Shown piece after piece: positions 54,487 to 63,748 of a DNA stretch of 64,000 bases (positions are counted from its first letter, which is position 1; each line of letters begins with the position of its first letter). A model generated the notes under the pieces. The model did not search any database. It saw nothing but the letters and a program-made list of their open reading frames with translations, and was not told the DNA's origin. The DNA comes from Sinomonas albida (GTDB taxonomy: Bacteria > Actinomycetota > Actinomycetes > Actinomycetales > Micrococcaceae). Location: NCBI RefSeq assembly GCF_004919045.1, contig NZ_SWDW01000004.1:186001-250000 (forward strand), in the 5' to 3' direction. The position numbers and the translations under genes were made by a program.

Positions 54487-55110
54487 GTGCTGAGAGTGGG
54501 CCTGACGGGCGGCATCGCGTCCGGGAAGTCGGAAGTGTCGCGTCGTCTGGTCGAGCTCGGCGCGGTCCTCGTGGACGCGGACGTGATCGCGCGCGAGGTC
54601 GTCGAGCCGGGCACGGAGGGCCTCGAGGAGGTCGCCGAGGCGTTCGGCCGGGAGGTTCTCGCGGACGACGGCGCGCTCGACCGGGCGGCCCTCGGCGCGA
54701 TCGTCTTCGCGGACCCCGGGCGACGCGAGCTCTTGAACTCGATCATCCATCCCCGCGTTCGGGCTCGGGCCGCTGAGATCGCGGCCAGAGCCCCTGCGGG
54801 GTCCGTCGTGGTCCAGGACATCCCCCTGCTCGTCGAGACGGGGCAGGCGGGGAACTTCGACGTCGTCGTCGTGGTCGATGCACCGGACGAGGTGCGGATC
54901 CGGCGCCTCGAGGAGCGCAACGGCCTGAGCGAGGAGCACGCGCGCGCCCGCATGGCCGCCCAGGCCAGCCGGGAGGAGCGACTCGCGGCTGCGGACCACG
55001 TGGTCGAGAACGCGGGCACGCTCGAGGAGCTGCGCACCGCCGTCGACCGCCTCTGGGCCGACGTGCTCGCACCCGCAGCCGAGCGCTCGGGGGCGACGGG
55101 CCTCGATTAG
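54487..55110 (+). CDS. coaE: dephospho-CoA kinase
   Basis: The 207-aa kinase completes coenzyme A synthesis. It has the P-loop GLTGGIASGKSEVSRRLVEL, VDADVIAREVVEPGTEGL, the IIHPRVRARAAE block and VVQDIPLLVETG, and VVVVDAPDEVRIRRLEERNG. It is the single-domain form. TACAGT ends 6 nt before the GTG start. Confidence 0.95.
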   Translation: MLRVGLTGGIASGKSEVSRRLVELGAVLVDADVIAREVVEPGTEGLEEVAEAFGREVLADDGALDRAALGAIVFADPGRRELLNSIIHPRVRARAAEIAARAPAGSVVVQDIPLLVETGQAGNFDVVVVVDAPDEVRIRRLEERNGLSEEHARARMAAQASREERLAAADHVVENAGTLEELRTAVDRLWADVLAPAAERSGATGLD

Positions 55111-55162
55111 CCGGGAGCGAATGCGGACACAGACTGTCCGCTGCCCGGCGTAGATTTGGGAC

Positions 55163-57271
55163 ATGAGCCTTGCGCAGGAGATCAATCGCGTCGTCGCGCC
55201 GTTCGAGGTCGTCAGCGAGTACCGGCCTGCGGGCGATCAGCCCACGGCCATCGCCGAGATCTCGGAGCGGATACAGAACGGGGAGAAGGACGTCGTGCTC
55301 CTCGGCGCCACCGGCACCGGCAAGAGCGCGACGACTGCATGGGTCATCGAGAAGCTGCAGCGTCCCACCCTCGTGCTCGTGCAGAACAAGACGCTCGCGG
55401 CCCAGCTCGCCAACGAGTTCAGGGAGCTGCTGCCGAACAACGCGGTCGAGTACTTCGTCTCGTACTACGACTATTACCAGCCCGAGGCCTACGTCCCGCA
55501 GACCGATACCTTCATCGAGAAGGACTCCTCGGTCAACGAGGAGGTCGAACGGCTGCGCCACTCGGCGACGAACTCTCTCCTGACCCGGCGCGACGTCATT
55601 GTGGTCGCAACGGTCTCGTGCATCTACGGCCTCGGTACGCCCGAGGAGTACGTGGCCGGGATGGTCACGCTCCGCAAGGGCATGGAGCTCGACCGCGACA
55701 CGCTCCTGCGCCAGTTCGTCGCGATGCAGTACGTGCGCAACGACGTCGACTTCCACCGCGGAACGTTCCGCGTGCGGGGGGACACCGTGGAGATCATCCC
55801 GATGTACGAGGAGCTTGCGCTGCGCATCGAGTTCTTCGGGGACGAGGTCGAGAGCGTGCACACGCTCCACCCGGTCACGGGCGAGGTGATCCGCGAGGAG
55901 ACGGAGATGTACGTCTTCCCGGCCTCGCACTACGTTGCCGGACCTGAACGCATGAATCGGGCTATCACCGCGATCGAGGACGAACTCGCAGACCGGCTCA
56001 AGACGCTTGAGGCGCAGAACAAGCTCGTCGAGGCCCAGCGGCTGCGCATGCGCACCACGTACGACCTCGAGATGATGCAGCAGATGGGCTTCTGCAACGG
56101 GATCGAGAACTATTCGCGGCACATCGACGGCCGCGGGGCCGGGACGGCACCCCACTGCCTCTTGGACTACTTCCCGGACGACTTCTTGCTCGTCATCGAC
56201 GAGTCCCACGTCACCGTCCCCCAGATCGGCTCGATGTACGAGGGCGACATGTCGCGCAAGCGCACGCTCGTGGAGCACGGTTTCCGCCTGCCCTCGGCCA
56301 TGGACAACCGCCCGCTCAAGTGGGACGAGTTCCTCGAGCGCATCGGCCAGACGATCTACCTCTCGGCGACGCCGGGCAAGTACGAGCTCGGGAAGTCGGA
56401 CGGCGTGGTCCAGCAGATCATCCGCCCCACCGGCCTCATCGACCCCGAGGTCGTGGTGAAGCCGACCAAGGGCCAGATCGACGATCTGCTCGGGGAGATC
56501 CGTGACCGGGTCGCGCGTGACGAGCGCATCCTCGTCACGACCCTCACGAAGCGCATGGCAGAAGACCTCACCGACTACCTCATGGGCCACGGCGTCAAGG
56601 TCCAATACCTTCACTCGGACGTCGACACCCTTCGCCGCGTCGAGCTCCTGCGCGAGCTGAGGCTCGGGGTGTTCGACGTTCTCGTCGGCATCAACCTCCT
56701 GCGCGAGGGCCTCGACCTGCCCGAGGTCTCGCTCGTGAGCATCCTCGACGCGGACAAGGAGGGCTTCCTCCGCTCCGCGACCTCGCTCATCCAGACGATC
56801 GGCCGTGCCGCCCGCAACGTCTCCGGCCAGGTGCACATGTACGCGGACAAGATCACGGACTCGATGGCTCAGGCGATCGACGAGACCAATCGGCGCCGCG
56901 AGATCCAGATGGCGTTCAACCGTGCGAACGGCATCGACCCCCAGCCGCTGCGCAAGCGTATCGCGGACATCACGGACCAGCTCGCGCGCGAGGACCAGGA
57001 CACACGCGCCCTGCTCGAGAACAACAGGCTCGCGAAGGGCGCCAAGCGTCGCGGCGCCGGCGACTCCACGGACAAGGCCGCGGCCGAGCTGCGTCGGGAC
57101 GGGATTGCGGCGGCACCGGCCGAGGACCTCATTGGCCTCATCGAGCAGCTCACCCAGCAGATGCGCGGCGCGGCAGCCGAGCTCCAGTTCGAGCTCGCGG
57201 CGCGACTGCGCGACGAGGTAGCCGACCTCAAGAAGGAGCTCCGGCAGATGCAGGCCGCCGGGCACGCCTGA
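55163..57271 (+). CDS. uvrB: UvrABC system protein B
   Basis: The 702-aa excision-repair helicase has [20 protein letters not shown], Walker [14 protein letters not shown] (48-60), the beta-hairpin stretch [20 protein letters not shown], the [17 protein letters not shown] motif-II region, and the C-terminal UVR motif ([20 protein letters not shown], then [20 protein letters not shown]) that binds UvrC. TAGATT ends 6 nt before the ATG. I see no clear LexA box. Confidence 0.97.
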   Translation: MSLAQEINRVVAPFEVVSEYRPAGDQPTAIAEISERIQNGEKDVVLLGATGTGKSATTAWVIEKLQRPTLVLVQNKTLAAQLANEFRELLPNNAVEYFVSYYDYYQPEAYVPQTDTFIEKDSSVNEEVERLRHSATNSLLTRRDVIVVATVSCIYGLGTPEEYVAGMVTLRKGMELDRDTLLRQFVAMQYVRNDVDFHRGTFRVRGDTVEIIPMYEELALRIEFFGDEVESVHTLHPVTGEVIREETEMYVFPASHYVAGPERMNRAITAIEDELADRLKTLEAQNKLVEAQRLRMRTTYDLEMMQQMGFCNGIENYSRHIDGRGAGTAPHCLLDYFPDDFLLVIDESHVTVPQIGSMYEGDMSRKRTLVEHGFRLPSAMDNRPLKWDEFLERIGQTIYLSATPGKYELGKSDGVVQQIIRPTGLIDPEVVVKPTKGQIDDLLGEIRDRVARDERILVTTLTKRMAEDLTDYLMGHGVKVQYLHSDVDTLRRVELLRELRLGVFDVLVGINLLREGLDLPEVSLVSILDADKEGFLRSATSLIQTIGRAARNVSGQVHMYADKITDSMAQAIDETNRRREIQMAFNRANGIDPQPLRKRIADITDQLAREDQDTRALLENNRLAKGAKRRGAGDSTDKAAAELRRDGIAAAPAEDLIGLIEQLTQQMRGAAAELQFELAARLRDEVADLKKELRQMQAAGHA

Positions 57272-57285
57272 GCCGGGGTCCCACC

Positions 57286-57309
57286 TGCCCTGGGCGTGTG
57301 GCCAGGGCA
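57286..57309. terminator. hairpin between convergent uvrB and hydrolase genes
   Basis: TGCCCTGG/CCAGGGCA forms an 8-bp stem with an 8-nt loop between two convergent stop codons. Confidence 0.65.
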
Positions 57310-57326
57310 AGTGAGCCCGGGCTGCG

Positions 57327-58643
57327 TCAGCCCTCCCGCGCCATGGTGAGGAGCCGCGCGAAGATGCCCTCGCCGTCGTCCGTGATGCCGTCGTGGTGGA
57401 AGTCCGCCGTCTCCCACACGCGGAGGCCGCGGACACGGCCGGCCGTCTCGAGGGAGAGCCCTCGGTCCACGTAGATGTCGTCGCGGTACACCGCCGCCGC
57501 CACCGGGACCGAGTTCTCCGCGAGGCGGCCGGGATTGTAGAGGGAGCCCCAGTCGGCCTTCTCGGCGAGCAGCCGCGCGGTCTCAGCCAAAGGCGTGAGG
57601 GCCGGGTCCTGCTCGAAGAGCCACGGGCAGACCATCTCGCCGAGGAGGAGCGGGTCCGCGGCGTCGGGCCGGAACTCGGGGTGCTCGTCCAGCACCCCCC
57701 AGGCTGCCCACCCGCTGGCCTCGCCCTGGGCGTAGATCGATTCGTGCAGGACGGCATACAGCGGGTTGGGAGCGCGCGTCACGGTCGCGTGCACCTGGCC
57801 CAGGAAGCCGTCCGAAAGCCGCACGCCGGAGGGGCCACGCGTGAACGCGTCCTCGAGAAGGTAGTGCAGCGAGTCGACGCGCGTGTTGCCGCCGAGGAGG
57901 TTGCCCACGAGCTGGAACCGCTCGGGGCTCAGCCGGCTCCCGTCGGGGAGCCGCTCGTCCACGCCGCGGAGGTGCTCGACGATCGCGGTGACGCGCGCCC
58001 GATCGTCGGGATACCACGCGAAGTATTCGGCGTTGCGTTCGGCGAGCCGGGCGTACGTGGCGCGGTAGACGCGCTCGGCGGGACCGTCGAGTGGCGCGAG
58101 GCCGCCCGTGATGAGGGCCTCGCGGACGCCATGCGGCGCGATCGAGAGGTAGGTGAGCGCGCAGAAGCCGCCGAAGCTCTGCCCGTAGACCGTCCACGGT
58201 TCGGAACCGAGAGCGCGGCGGATGGCCTCGCAGTCGAGCACGATCGAGTCTGCGCGGAAGTGCGCCAGATAGGCGGCCTGGTCAGCGGGACCACCACGCA
58301 GCGGCAGCGTCGAGCGGTCGGCGGGGGTCGAGAGGCCCGTCCCGCGCTGGTCGAGCATGAGGATGCGGAAGTCCTTGGCCGCCTCCTTCATCCAGCCGGA
58401 GAGCGACGTGACGCGCGCCCCGCGACCGCCGGGACCGCCCTGCAGGAACACGAGCCATGGGAGGCGGCCGGCAGTGTCGACGGGATGCGTGGCGGAGACG
58501 TATTCCCGTGCGAAGACGTCGATCTGCTCGCCATCGGGGTCGCCGTGGTCGAGCGGGACGGTGAAGACGTGCTCGACCGTCCGGAGCCCGCGGAACGCGT
58601 GGGCCCCTAGGACCCTGTGCGGCGTCGACTCGGAAGTCCTCAC
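57327..58643 (-). CDS. alpha/beta hydrolase, proline iminopeptidase-like (S33)
   Basis: The 438-aa protein has the S33 peptidase/hydrolase pattern: LPWLVFLQGGPGGRGARVTS (oxyanion GGPG), ILMLDQRGTGLSTP, the nucleophile elbow VYGQSFGGFCALTYLSI, and a later DFHHDGITDDG with the His. A proline aminopeptidase role is likely. The GTG start overlaps the upstream GNAT stop (GTGA); a longer frame back to 58916 was rejected. Confidence 0.88.
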   Translation of the reverse strand: MRTSESTPHRVLGAHAFRGLRTVEHVFTVPLDHGDPDGEQIDVFAREYVSATHPVDTAGRLPWLVFLQGGPGGRGARVTSLSGWMKEAAKDFRILMLDQRGTGLSTPADRSTLPLRGGPADQAAYLAHFRADSIVLDCEAIRRALGSEPWTVYGQSFGGFCALTYLSIAPHGVREALITGGLAPLDGPAERVYRATYARLAERNAEYFAWYPDDRARVTAIVEHLRGVDERLPDGSRLSPERFQLVGNLLGGNTRVDSLHYLLEDAFTRGPSGVRLSDGFLGQVHATVTRAPNPLYAVLHESIYAQGEASGWAAWGVLDEHPEFRPDAADPLLLGEMVCPWLFEQDPALTPLAETARLLAEKADWGSLYNPGRLAENSVPVAAAVYRDDIYVDRGLSLETAGRVRGLRVWETADFHHDGITDDGEGIFARLLTMAREG

Positions 58644-59152
58644 TCGGGCGCCCCGAGGTTCGGCGTTCCGAAGCGGGTCAGTGCCTGTCCCGTGAGGCGG
58701 AACGTGTCCCACTCTTCGAGCGGCGAGGCTCCGAGGCTCCTGTAGAAGCCGATCGAGGGCGCGTTCCACTTGAGCACGCTCCATTCGACGCGGGCATACC
58801 CGCGTTCGACGGCGATGCGGGCCAGCTCCTGCAGGAGCGCCTTCCCGTAGCCTCGACCGCGCGCCTCCGGACGCACATAGAGGTCCTCGAGGTAGATCCC
58901 GTGGGTGCCCTCCCACGTCGAGTAGTTGAGGAACCAGAGCGCGAAGCCCATGACACCATCGGCGTCCTCGACGACGTGGGCGAAGATCGCCGGATTGGCT
59001 CCGAACAGCTGCTCGGTGAGAACGGAGGCCGTTGTCTTGACGGCGTCCGGCTCGCGCTCGTACACGGCAAGGTCGTGGATGAGCCCGAGGATCGCGGGGA
59101 CGTCGTCTGGGGCAGCGGGCCGGAGCAGCGTGGAGAGGGAAGGAAGGCTCAT
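58640..59152 (-). CDS. GNAT N-acetyltransferase (diamine acetyltransferase-like)
   Basis: The 170-aa protein has the GNAT acetyl-CoA loop YLEDLYVRPEARGRGYGKAL with the R/Q-x-x-G-x-G/A pattern, GFALWFLNYSTWEGTHGIYL typical of spermidine/thialysine acetyltransferases, and WSVLKWNAPSIGFYRSLGA. Substrate is not proven. TAGGTT ends 7 nt before ATG 59152; this -10 overlaps the stop codon of the helicase gene upstream. It is coupled to the hydrolase gene. Confidence 0.9.
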   Translation of the reverse strand: MSLPSLSTLLRPAAPDDVPAILGLIHDLAVYEREPDAVKTTASVLTEQLFGANPAIFAHVVEDADGVMGFALWFLNYSTWEGTHGIYLEDLYVRPEARGRGYGKALLQELARIAVERGYARVEWSVLKWNAPSIGFYRSLGASPLEEWDTFRLTGQALTRFGTPNLGAPE

Positions 59153-59162
59153 ACTCCCCAAC

Positions 59163-61730
59163 CTAACCGCCGAGCCGCCCGATCTGGGTCACGCGGATGA
59201 CGGCGCTGCCGGCCTCGTCGCTCGCGGCGAGGTCCACGTCTGCGGAGAAGCCCCAGTCCCGGTTCCCCGCGGGATCGTCGAAGATCTGCCGCACGTGCCA
59301 CACGCCCGGCTTCTCGTCGATGATGAGCAGCTGCGGCCCGCGCGCGTCGGGGCCGGTGGCGATGTCCTCGTGCTCGTCGAAGTACCCGTCCAGAGCCTCC
59401 TCCCAGGCGTCCTCGCCGAAGCCGGCCTCGCCGTCAAGCTCGGCGAGCGCCTTCGAATCCTCGTCGGCGAAGAGCTCGACTCGCCGGAACAGCTCGTTTC
59501 GGACCATGACCCGGAACGCGCGAACGTTCGTGGTGAGCGCCGGCGGCGGGGGCGGCGGCGCGTCGTGGGGGTGGAGCTCGTGGCCGCTCGTGAGCTCCTC
59601 CCACTCGTCGAGCAGGCTCGAGTCGACCTGCCGGACCAGCTCCCCAAGCCACGCGATGAGGTCCTCGAGGTCGTCGCGGAGCGCGTCCTGCGGGACCGTC
59701 TGGTTGAGCGCCTTGTAGGCGTCGGTCAGGTAGCGCAGCACGATCCCCTCGCTGCGCGCCAGGCCGTAGAACTGGACGAACTCGCCGAAGTCCATGGCGC
59801 GTTCGTACATGTCCCGGACCACTGACTTGGGGGCGAGCTCGAAGTCGGAGACCCACGGCGCGTGCTTGCGGTACTGCTCGAACGCGGCGTCGAGGAGCTC
59901 CTTGAGCGGTTCGGGGTACGTGACGTCGTCGAGGAGGGCCATGCGCTCGCTGTACTCGAGGCCCTCCGCCTTCATCGCGGCGACGGCGTCGGCCCGGGCC
60001 CGCTTGAGCTGGGCGGACAGGATCTGGCGCGGCTTCTCGAGGGTCGCCTCGATGACGGAGACGACGTCGAGCGCGTACGACGGCGTCTCCGGCCCGAGCA
60101 GGTCGAGTGCGGCGAGCGCGAAGGGGGAGAGCGGCTGGTTGAGGGCGAAGTTCTCCTGGAGGTCCACGGTGAGCCGCAGGGTGCGGCCCGAGGCGCGGTC
60201 CTCCGCGGTCAGCTCGGCCGCCGGGATGCGCTCGACCACCTCGGCTGCGAGCAGTTCGCGCAGGATTCCGAGCGCGCGCCGCATGAGCCGCAGCTGGACC
60301 ACGCGGGACTCGTGGTTCTCCTCGAGGAGCCGCCGCGCGGCGGCGACCGGGTTGCCCGGGCGGGCCACGAGGTTGAGGAGCATCGCGTGCGTGACCGTGA
60401 AGCTCGAGGTCAACGGTTCGGGCGCAGCCTCGACGAGCCGCTCGTACGTGGGCTTCCCCCACGAGACGAAGCCCTCCGGCGGCTTCTTCTTGACGACCTG
60501 GCGCAGCTTGCGCGCGTCGTCGCCGAACTTCGCGCGGGCCTTCTCCATGGCGCGGTTGTTCTCGACCACGTGCTCGGGCGCCTGCACCACGACCGTGCCC
60601 GCGGTGTCGAATCCGGCCCGCCCCGCCCGGCCTGCGATCTGGTGGAACTCACGGGCGTTGAGGTGCCGCGTCCGCTGGCCGTCGAACTTCGTGAGGGCCG
60701 TGAGGAGCACCGTGCGGATCGGCACGTTGATGCCGACGCCGAGCGTGTCCGTCCCGCAGATGACCTTGAGGAGCCCCGCCTGGGCGAGCTGCTCGACCAG
60801 GCGGCGGTACTTGGGCAGCATGCCCGCGTGGTGCACGCCGATGCCGTGCCGCACCAGACGGTTGAGCGTCTTGCCGAAGCCCGCGGCGAACCGGAACCCG
60901 CCGATGAGCTCGGCGATGCGGTCCTTCTCCTCGCGCGTGCACATGTTGACGCTCATGAGCTGGTGGGCACGCTCGATCGCCTCGACCTGGCTGAAGTGGA
61001 CCACGTAGACGGGGGCCTGCTTCGTCGCGAGGAGCTCTTCGAGCGTCTCGTGGACCGGCTTCTCCTCGTAGTAGTAGTGCAGCGGGATAGGCCGTTCAGC
61101 CCCGGCGACGGTCGTCGTCGTCCGCCCCGTGCGCTCGGTGAGCTCCTTCTCGAAGCGGCTCACGTCGCCGAGGGTCGCGCTCATGAGCAGGAACTGGGCC
61201 TGGGGGAGCTCGAGCAGCGGGACTTGCCATGCCCAGCCGCGCTGCGGGTCGGAGTAGAAATGGAACTCGTCCATGACCACGGGGCCGAGATCCGCCTCGG
61301 CTCCCTCGCGGAGCGCGTGGTTCGCGAGGATCTCCGCCGTGCAGCAGATGATGGGGGCCTGCCCGTTGACGGACGAATCGCCCGTGACCATTCCCACGTT
61401 CTCGGCCCCGAAGATCTCGCACAGGGCGAAGAACTTCTCCGAGACGAGCGCCTTGATGGGCGCGGTGTAGTAGCTCCGCTGGCCCGCCGCGAGCCCGTGG
61501 AAGTGCGCCGCGACAGCGACGAGGGACTTGCCCGAGCCCGTCGGCGTGGCGAGGATCACGTTGTTGCCCTGCACGAGCTCCATGACGGCCTCGTCCTGAG
61601 CGGGGTACAGCGAGAGCCCACGCCCCTCGGCCCAGCCCACGAACGCCTCATAGACGGCGTCGGGCAGACTGTCGGTCAGTGCGGGATCGGCGTCGCGGCC
61701 GCGGTCGGGGAGGAGCTGGTCGAGTCTCAT
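59163..61730 (-). CDS. Ski2-like DEAD/DEAH-box helicase with DUF3516 domain
   Basis: The 855-aa protein has helicase motifs in order: ILATPTGSGKSLVAVAAHFH (Walker A), VVMDEFHFYSDPQRGWAWQV (motif II, DEFH), FLLMSATLGDVSRFE (III), HHAGMLPKYRRLVEQ, GTDTLGVGINVPIRTVL and HQIAGRAGRAGFD (VI). The C-terminal half matches the actinobacterial DUF3516 domain and has a six-Pro linker near residue 720. It probably unwinds RNA. A TAGGCT box lies 9 nt before the ATG. Confidence 0.92.
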   Translation of the reverse strand: MRLDQLLPDRGRDADPALTDSLPDAVYEAFVGWAEGRGLSLYPAQDEAVMELVQGNNVILATPTGSGKSLVAVAAHFHGLAAGQRSYYTAPIKALVSEKFFALCEIFGAENVGMVTGDSSVNGQAPIICCTAEILANHALREGAEADLGPVVMDEFHFYSDPQRGWAWQVPLLELPQAQFLLMSATLGDVSRFEKELTERTGRTTTTVAGAERPIPLHYYYEEKPVHETLEELLATKQAPVYVVHFSQVEAIERAHQLMSVNMCTREEKDRIAELIGGFRFAAGFGKTLNRLVRHGIGVHHAGMLPKYRRLVEQLAQAGLLKVICGTDTLGVGINVPIRTVLLTALTKFDGQRTRHLNAREFHQIAGRAGRAGFDTAGTVVVQAPEHVVENNRAMEKARAKFGDDARKLRQVVKKKPPEGFVSWGKPTYERLVEAAPEPLTSSFTVTHAMLLNLVARPGNPVAAARRLLEENHESRVVQLRLMRRALGILRELLAAEVVERIPAAELTAEDRASGRTLRLTVDLQENFALNQPLSPFALAALDLLGPETPSYALDVVSVIEATLEKPRQILSAQLKRARADAVAAMKAEGLEYSERMALLDDVTYPEPLKELLDAAFEQYRKHAPWVSDFELAPKSVVRDMYERAMDFGEFVQFYGLARSEGIVLRYLTDAYKALNQTVPQDALRDDLEDLIAWLGELVRQVDSSLLDEWEELTSGHELHPHDAPPPPPPALTTNVRAFRVMVRNELFRRVELFADEDSKALAELDGEAGFGEDAWEEALDGYFDEHEDIATGPDARGPQLLIIDEKPGVWHVRQIFDDPAGNRDWGFSADVDLAASDEAGSAVIRVTQIGRLGG

Positions 61731-61764
61731 GGCGGCTTCAGCCTATCGGCACTAGCGTGGAGCC

Positions 61765-62562
61765 ATGAGTGCCTCGCCCACCTGGGATCCTGCCCTCTAC
61801 GTCCGCTTCGGCGATCACCGGGGCCGGCCGTTCTTCGACCTCACGTCCCGCATCGGCGCCGAATCGCCGCGGCACGTCGTGGACCTCGGCTGCGGCCCGG
61901 GCACGCTCACGGCGGCGCTCGCCGACCGCTGGCCGGACGCCGCGGTCGAGGGCGTGGACAGCTCGGCGGACATGATCGCGGCGGCGGAGCGGAAGATGGC
62001 GGGCCGGCCGGGCCTGAGTTTCCGGCTCGGCGAGATCGTGAGCTGGGAGCCCGCGGACGACGTCGACGTGCTGGTTTCGAACGCGGCGCTCCAGTGGGTG
62101 CCGGGTCACCAGGCGCTCATGGGACGGTGGCTCGAGCAGCTCGCGCCGGGCGCGTGGCTCGCCGTCCAGGTGCCCGGCAATTTCGGCGCCCCGTCGCATG
62201 CGCTCCTGCGCGAGCTCGCCGAGTCCTCCCAGTGGGAGCGACGGCTGCGCGGGGTCCTGCGGCACAGCGACGCGGTCGGCGAGCCGGCAGACTACCTCGA
62301 GCTCATGCTCTCGGCCGGCTGGGAGGCGGACGTGTGGGAGACCACATACCTCCAGCTGCTCACGGGTGAGGATCCGGTGCTCAATTGGGTGCGCGGCGCG
62401 GCCTTGCGCCCCGTGCTCGATGCCCTCACGCCGCAGGAGGGGGCCCAGTTCGAGGAGCAGTACAACCAGCTCCTGCTCGACGCCTACCCGTCGCAGGAGC
62501 ACGGAACCGTGTTTCCGTTCCGGCGGATCTTCTGCGTGGGCCGCAAGCCCGAGGCGCTTTAG
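61765..62562 (+). CDS. tam: trans-aconitate 2-methyltransferase
   Basis: The 265-aa SAM enzyme starts with WDPALYVRFGDHRGRPFFDL, the family's typical opening, then VVDLGCGPGTLTAALADRWP (SAM site), LVSNAALQWVPGHQALMGRW and TYLQLLTGEDPVLNWVRG, a Tam-specific block. It methylates trans-aconitate, an aconitase by-product. TAGCGT ends 6 nt before the ATG; it is divergent from the helicase. Confidence 0.93.
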   Translation: MSASPTWDPALYVRFGDHRGRPFFDLTSRIGAESPRHVVDLGCGPGTLTAALADRWPDAAVEGVDSSADMIAAAERKMAGRPGLSFRLGEIVSWEPADDVDVLVSNAALQWVPGHQALMGRWLEQLAPGAWLAVQVPGNFGAPSHALLRELAESSQWERRLRGVLRHSDAVGEPADYLELMLSAGWEADVWETTYLQLLTGEDPVLNWVRGAALRPVLDALTPQEGAQFEEQYNQLLLDAYPSQEHGTVFPFRRIFCVGRKPEAL

Positions 62563-62568
62563 CGGGGC

Positions 62569-63219
62569 TCACCAGCCGCGCGCACGCCACTCGTCGAGGT
62601 GTGGGCGCTCGGCGCCGAGCGTCGTCGGCGCGCCATGCCCGGGATGGACGACCGTATCGTCGGGGTAGACATCGAAGAGGCGCTCCACGACGTCGCCCAT
62701 GAGGAGCTCGAAGCGGTCCGGATCCTTCTGCGTGTTGCCCACGCCGCCGGGGAAGAGCGAGTCGCCGGAGAAGATGAGGTGGGGGCCGCCGTCGTCCTTG
62801 AGGACGTAGGCGATCGAGCCCGGGGTGTGGCCCCGGAGATGCACCGCGGTGAGGTTGAAGCCCTCGAACCTGCCGACATCGCCGTGGTCGAGCACGACGT
62901 CGACCGGAACCGGGATGCCGGACACGTCCTGGCGCCCCGCCGCCGTGCGGGCTCCGGTCGCGGCCACGAGGCCCTCGAGGGCGCGGACGTGGTCCCAGTG
63001 CTGGTGGGTCGTCGCCACGAGCGCGAGCTTCGCGGGGGCCGCCGCGTCGGCCGCGCCCTCGGCAAGGAGGGACTGGATCGCGGGCAGATCGTCCGCGGCG
63101 TCGATCAGCACCTGGGCCCCCGACTCCTTGGCCGTGATGACGTAGACGTTGTTGTCCATGTCGCCCACGGCGACCCGTCGGACCGTGACGTGCGCAAGGT
63201 CATGGATGAGGCTCGTCAT
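62569..63219 (-). CDS. metallo-beta-lactamase-fold hydrolase
   Basis: The 216-aa protein has the metal motif THQHWDH (HxHxDH), the later HLRGHTPGSIAYVLK, LIFSGDSLFPGGVGNT and HPGHG His/Asp ligands, as in glyoxalase II-like hydrolases. Substrate unknown. TAGACT ends 6 nt before the ATG. It converges on tam with 6 bp between stops. Confidence 0.93.
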   Translation of the reverse strand: MTSLIHDLAHVTVRRVAVGDMDNNVYVITAKESGAQVLIDAADDLPAIQSLLAEGAADAAAPAKLALVATTHQHWDHVRALEGLVAATGARTAAGRQDVSGIPVPVDVVLDHGDVGRFEGFNLTAVHLRGHTPGSIAYVLKDDGGPHLIFSGDSLFPGGVGNTQKDPDRFELLMGDVVERLFDVYPDDTVVHPGHGAPTTLGAERPHLDEWRARGW

Positions 63220-63283
63220 GGCGCCAGTCTAGGCCTGCGGCACCCCGTGTGGCTGGGGCTCCCGCGGGGCTACTCTGGTGCCC

Positions 63284-63661
63284 ATGCAGGATGCGGACTT
63301 CCCGGGCTCGTGGCGGCCCGACCAGGGGCTGTCGACTCCCTTGTTCGAGCAGCTCAGGCGCCACATCGCCGACCTCGTCGCGGACGGCACGCTTCGCGCG
63401 GGGCGGCGCCTCCCTCCCGTCCGCGCCCTCGCCGCGGAGCTGGGACTCGCGCCCCACACGATCGCGCGCGCCTACCGGGAACTCGAGGAGGCCAACGTCG
63501 TGGCGACCAACGGCCGCGCGGGCACCGCGGTCGCGGCCAGAGATGCGCGTGAGCAGGATCTCACGACGGCGGCGGCCACGTTCGCTGCTGCGGCGGCCTC
63601 GCGCGGGTGCACCGTCGAGGAGGCCGTCCGGCTTGTCGAGCAGGCGTTCGCGCGGCTCTGA
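63284..63661 (+). CDS. GntR-family regulator (YtrA-like, short)
   Basis: The 125-aa protein consists almost wholly of the winged helix domain: STPLFEQLRRHIADLVADGT, LRAGRRLPPVRALAAELGLA, PHTIARAYRELEEANVVATN, plus a short C-terminal helix, as in YtrA-type GntR regulators that often control nearby ABC transporters. No such transporter is adjacent in the window. ATG 63284 is 7 nt after TACTCT. Confidence 0.9.
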   Translation: MQDADFPGSWRPDQGLSTPLFEQLRRHIADLVADGTLRAGRRLPPVRALAAELGLAPHTIARAYRELEEANVVATNGRAGTAVAARDAREQDLTTAAATFAAAAASRGCTVEEAVRLVEQAFARL

Positions 63662-63719
63662 CCCTCAGGGATGTGCGCGCCGCAGCCGCGGTTTTCGCTC
63701 CGCGCGGACAGTTGGAAGT

Positions 63720-63735
63720 TCGAAGACGTCTTCGA
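63720..63735. promoter_or_regulatory. LexA-like box in the uvrA promoter
   Basis: TCGAAGACGTCTTCGA is a perfect 16-bp palindrome, differing from the actinobacterial SOS consensus TCGAAC-N4-GTTCGA at one position per arm. It sits between TTGGAA (63712-63717) and TAGCAT (63737-63742), so a bound repressor would block the promoter. Confidence 0.7.
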
Positions 63736-63748
63736 CTAGCATAGTCCC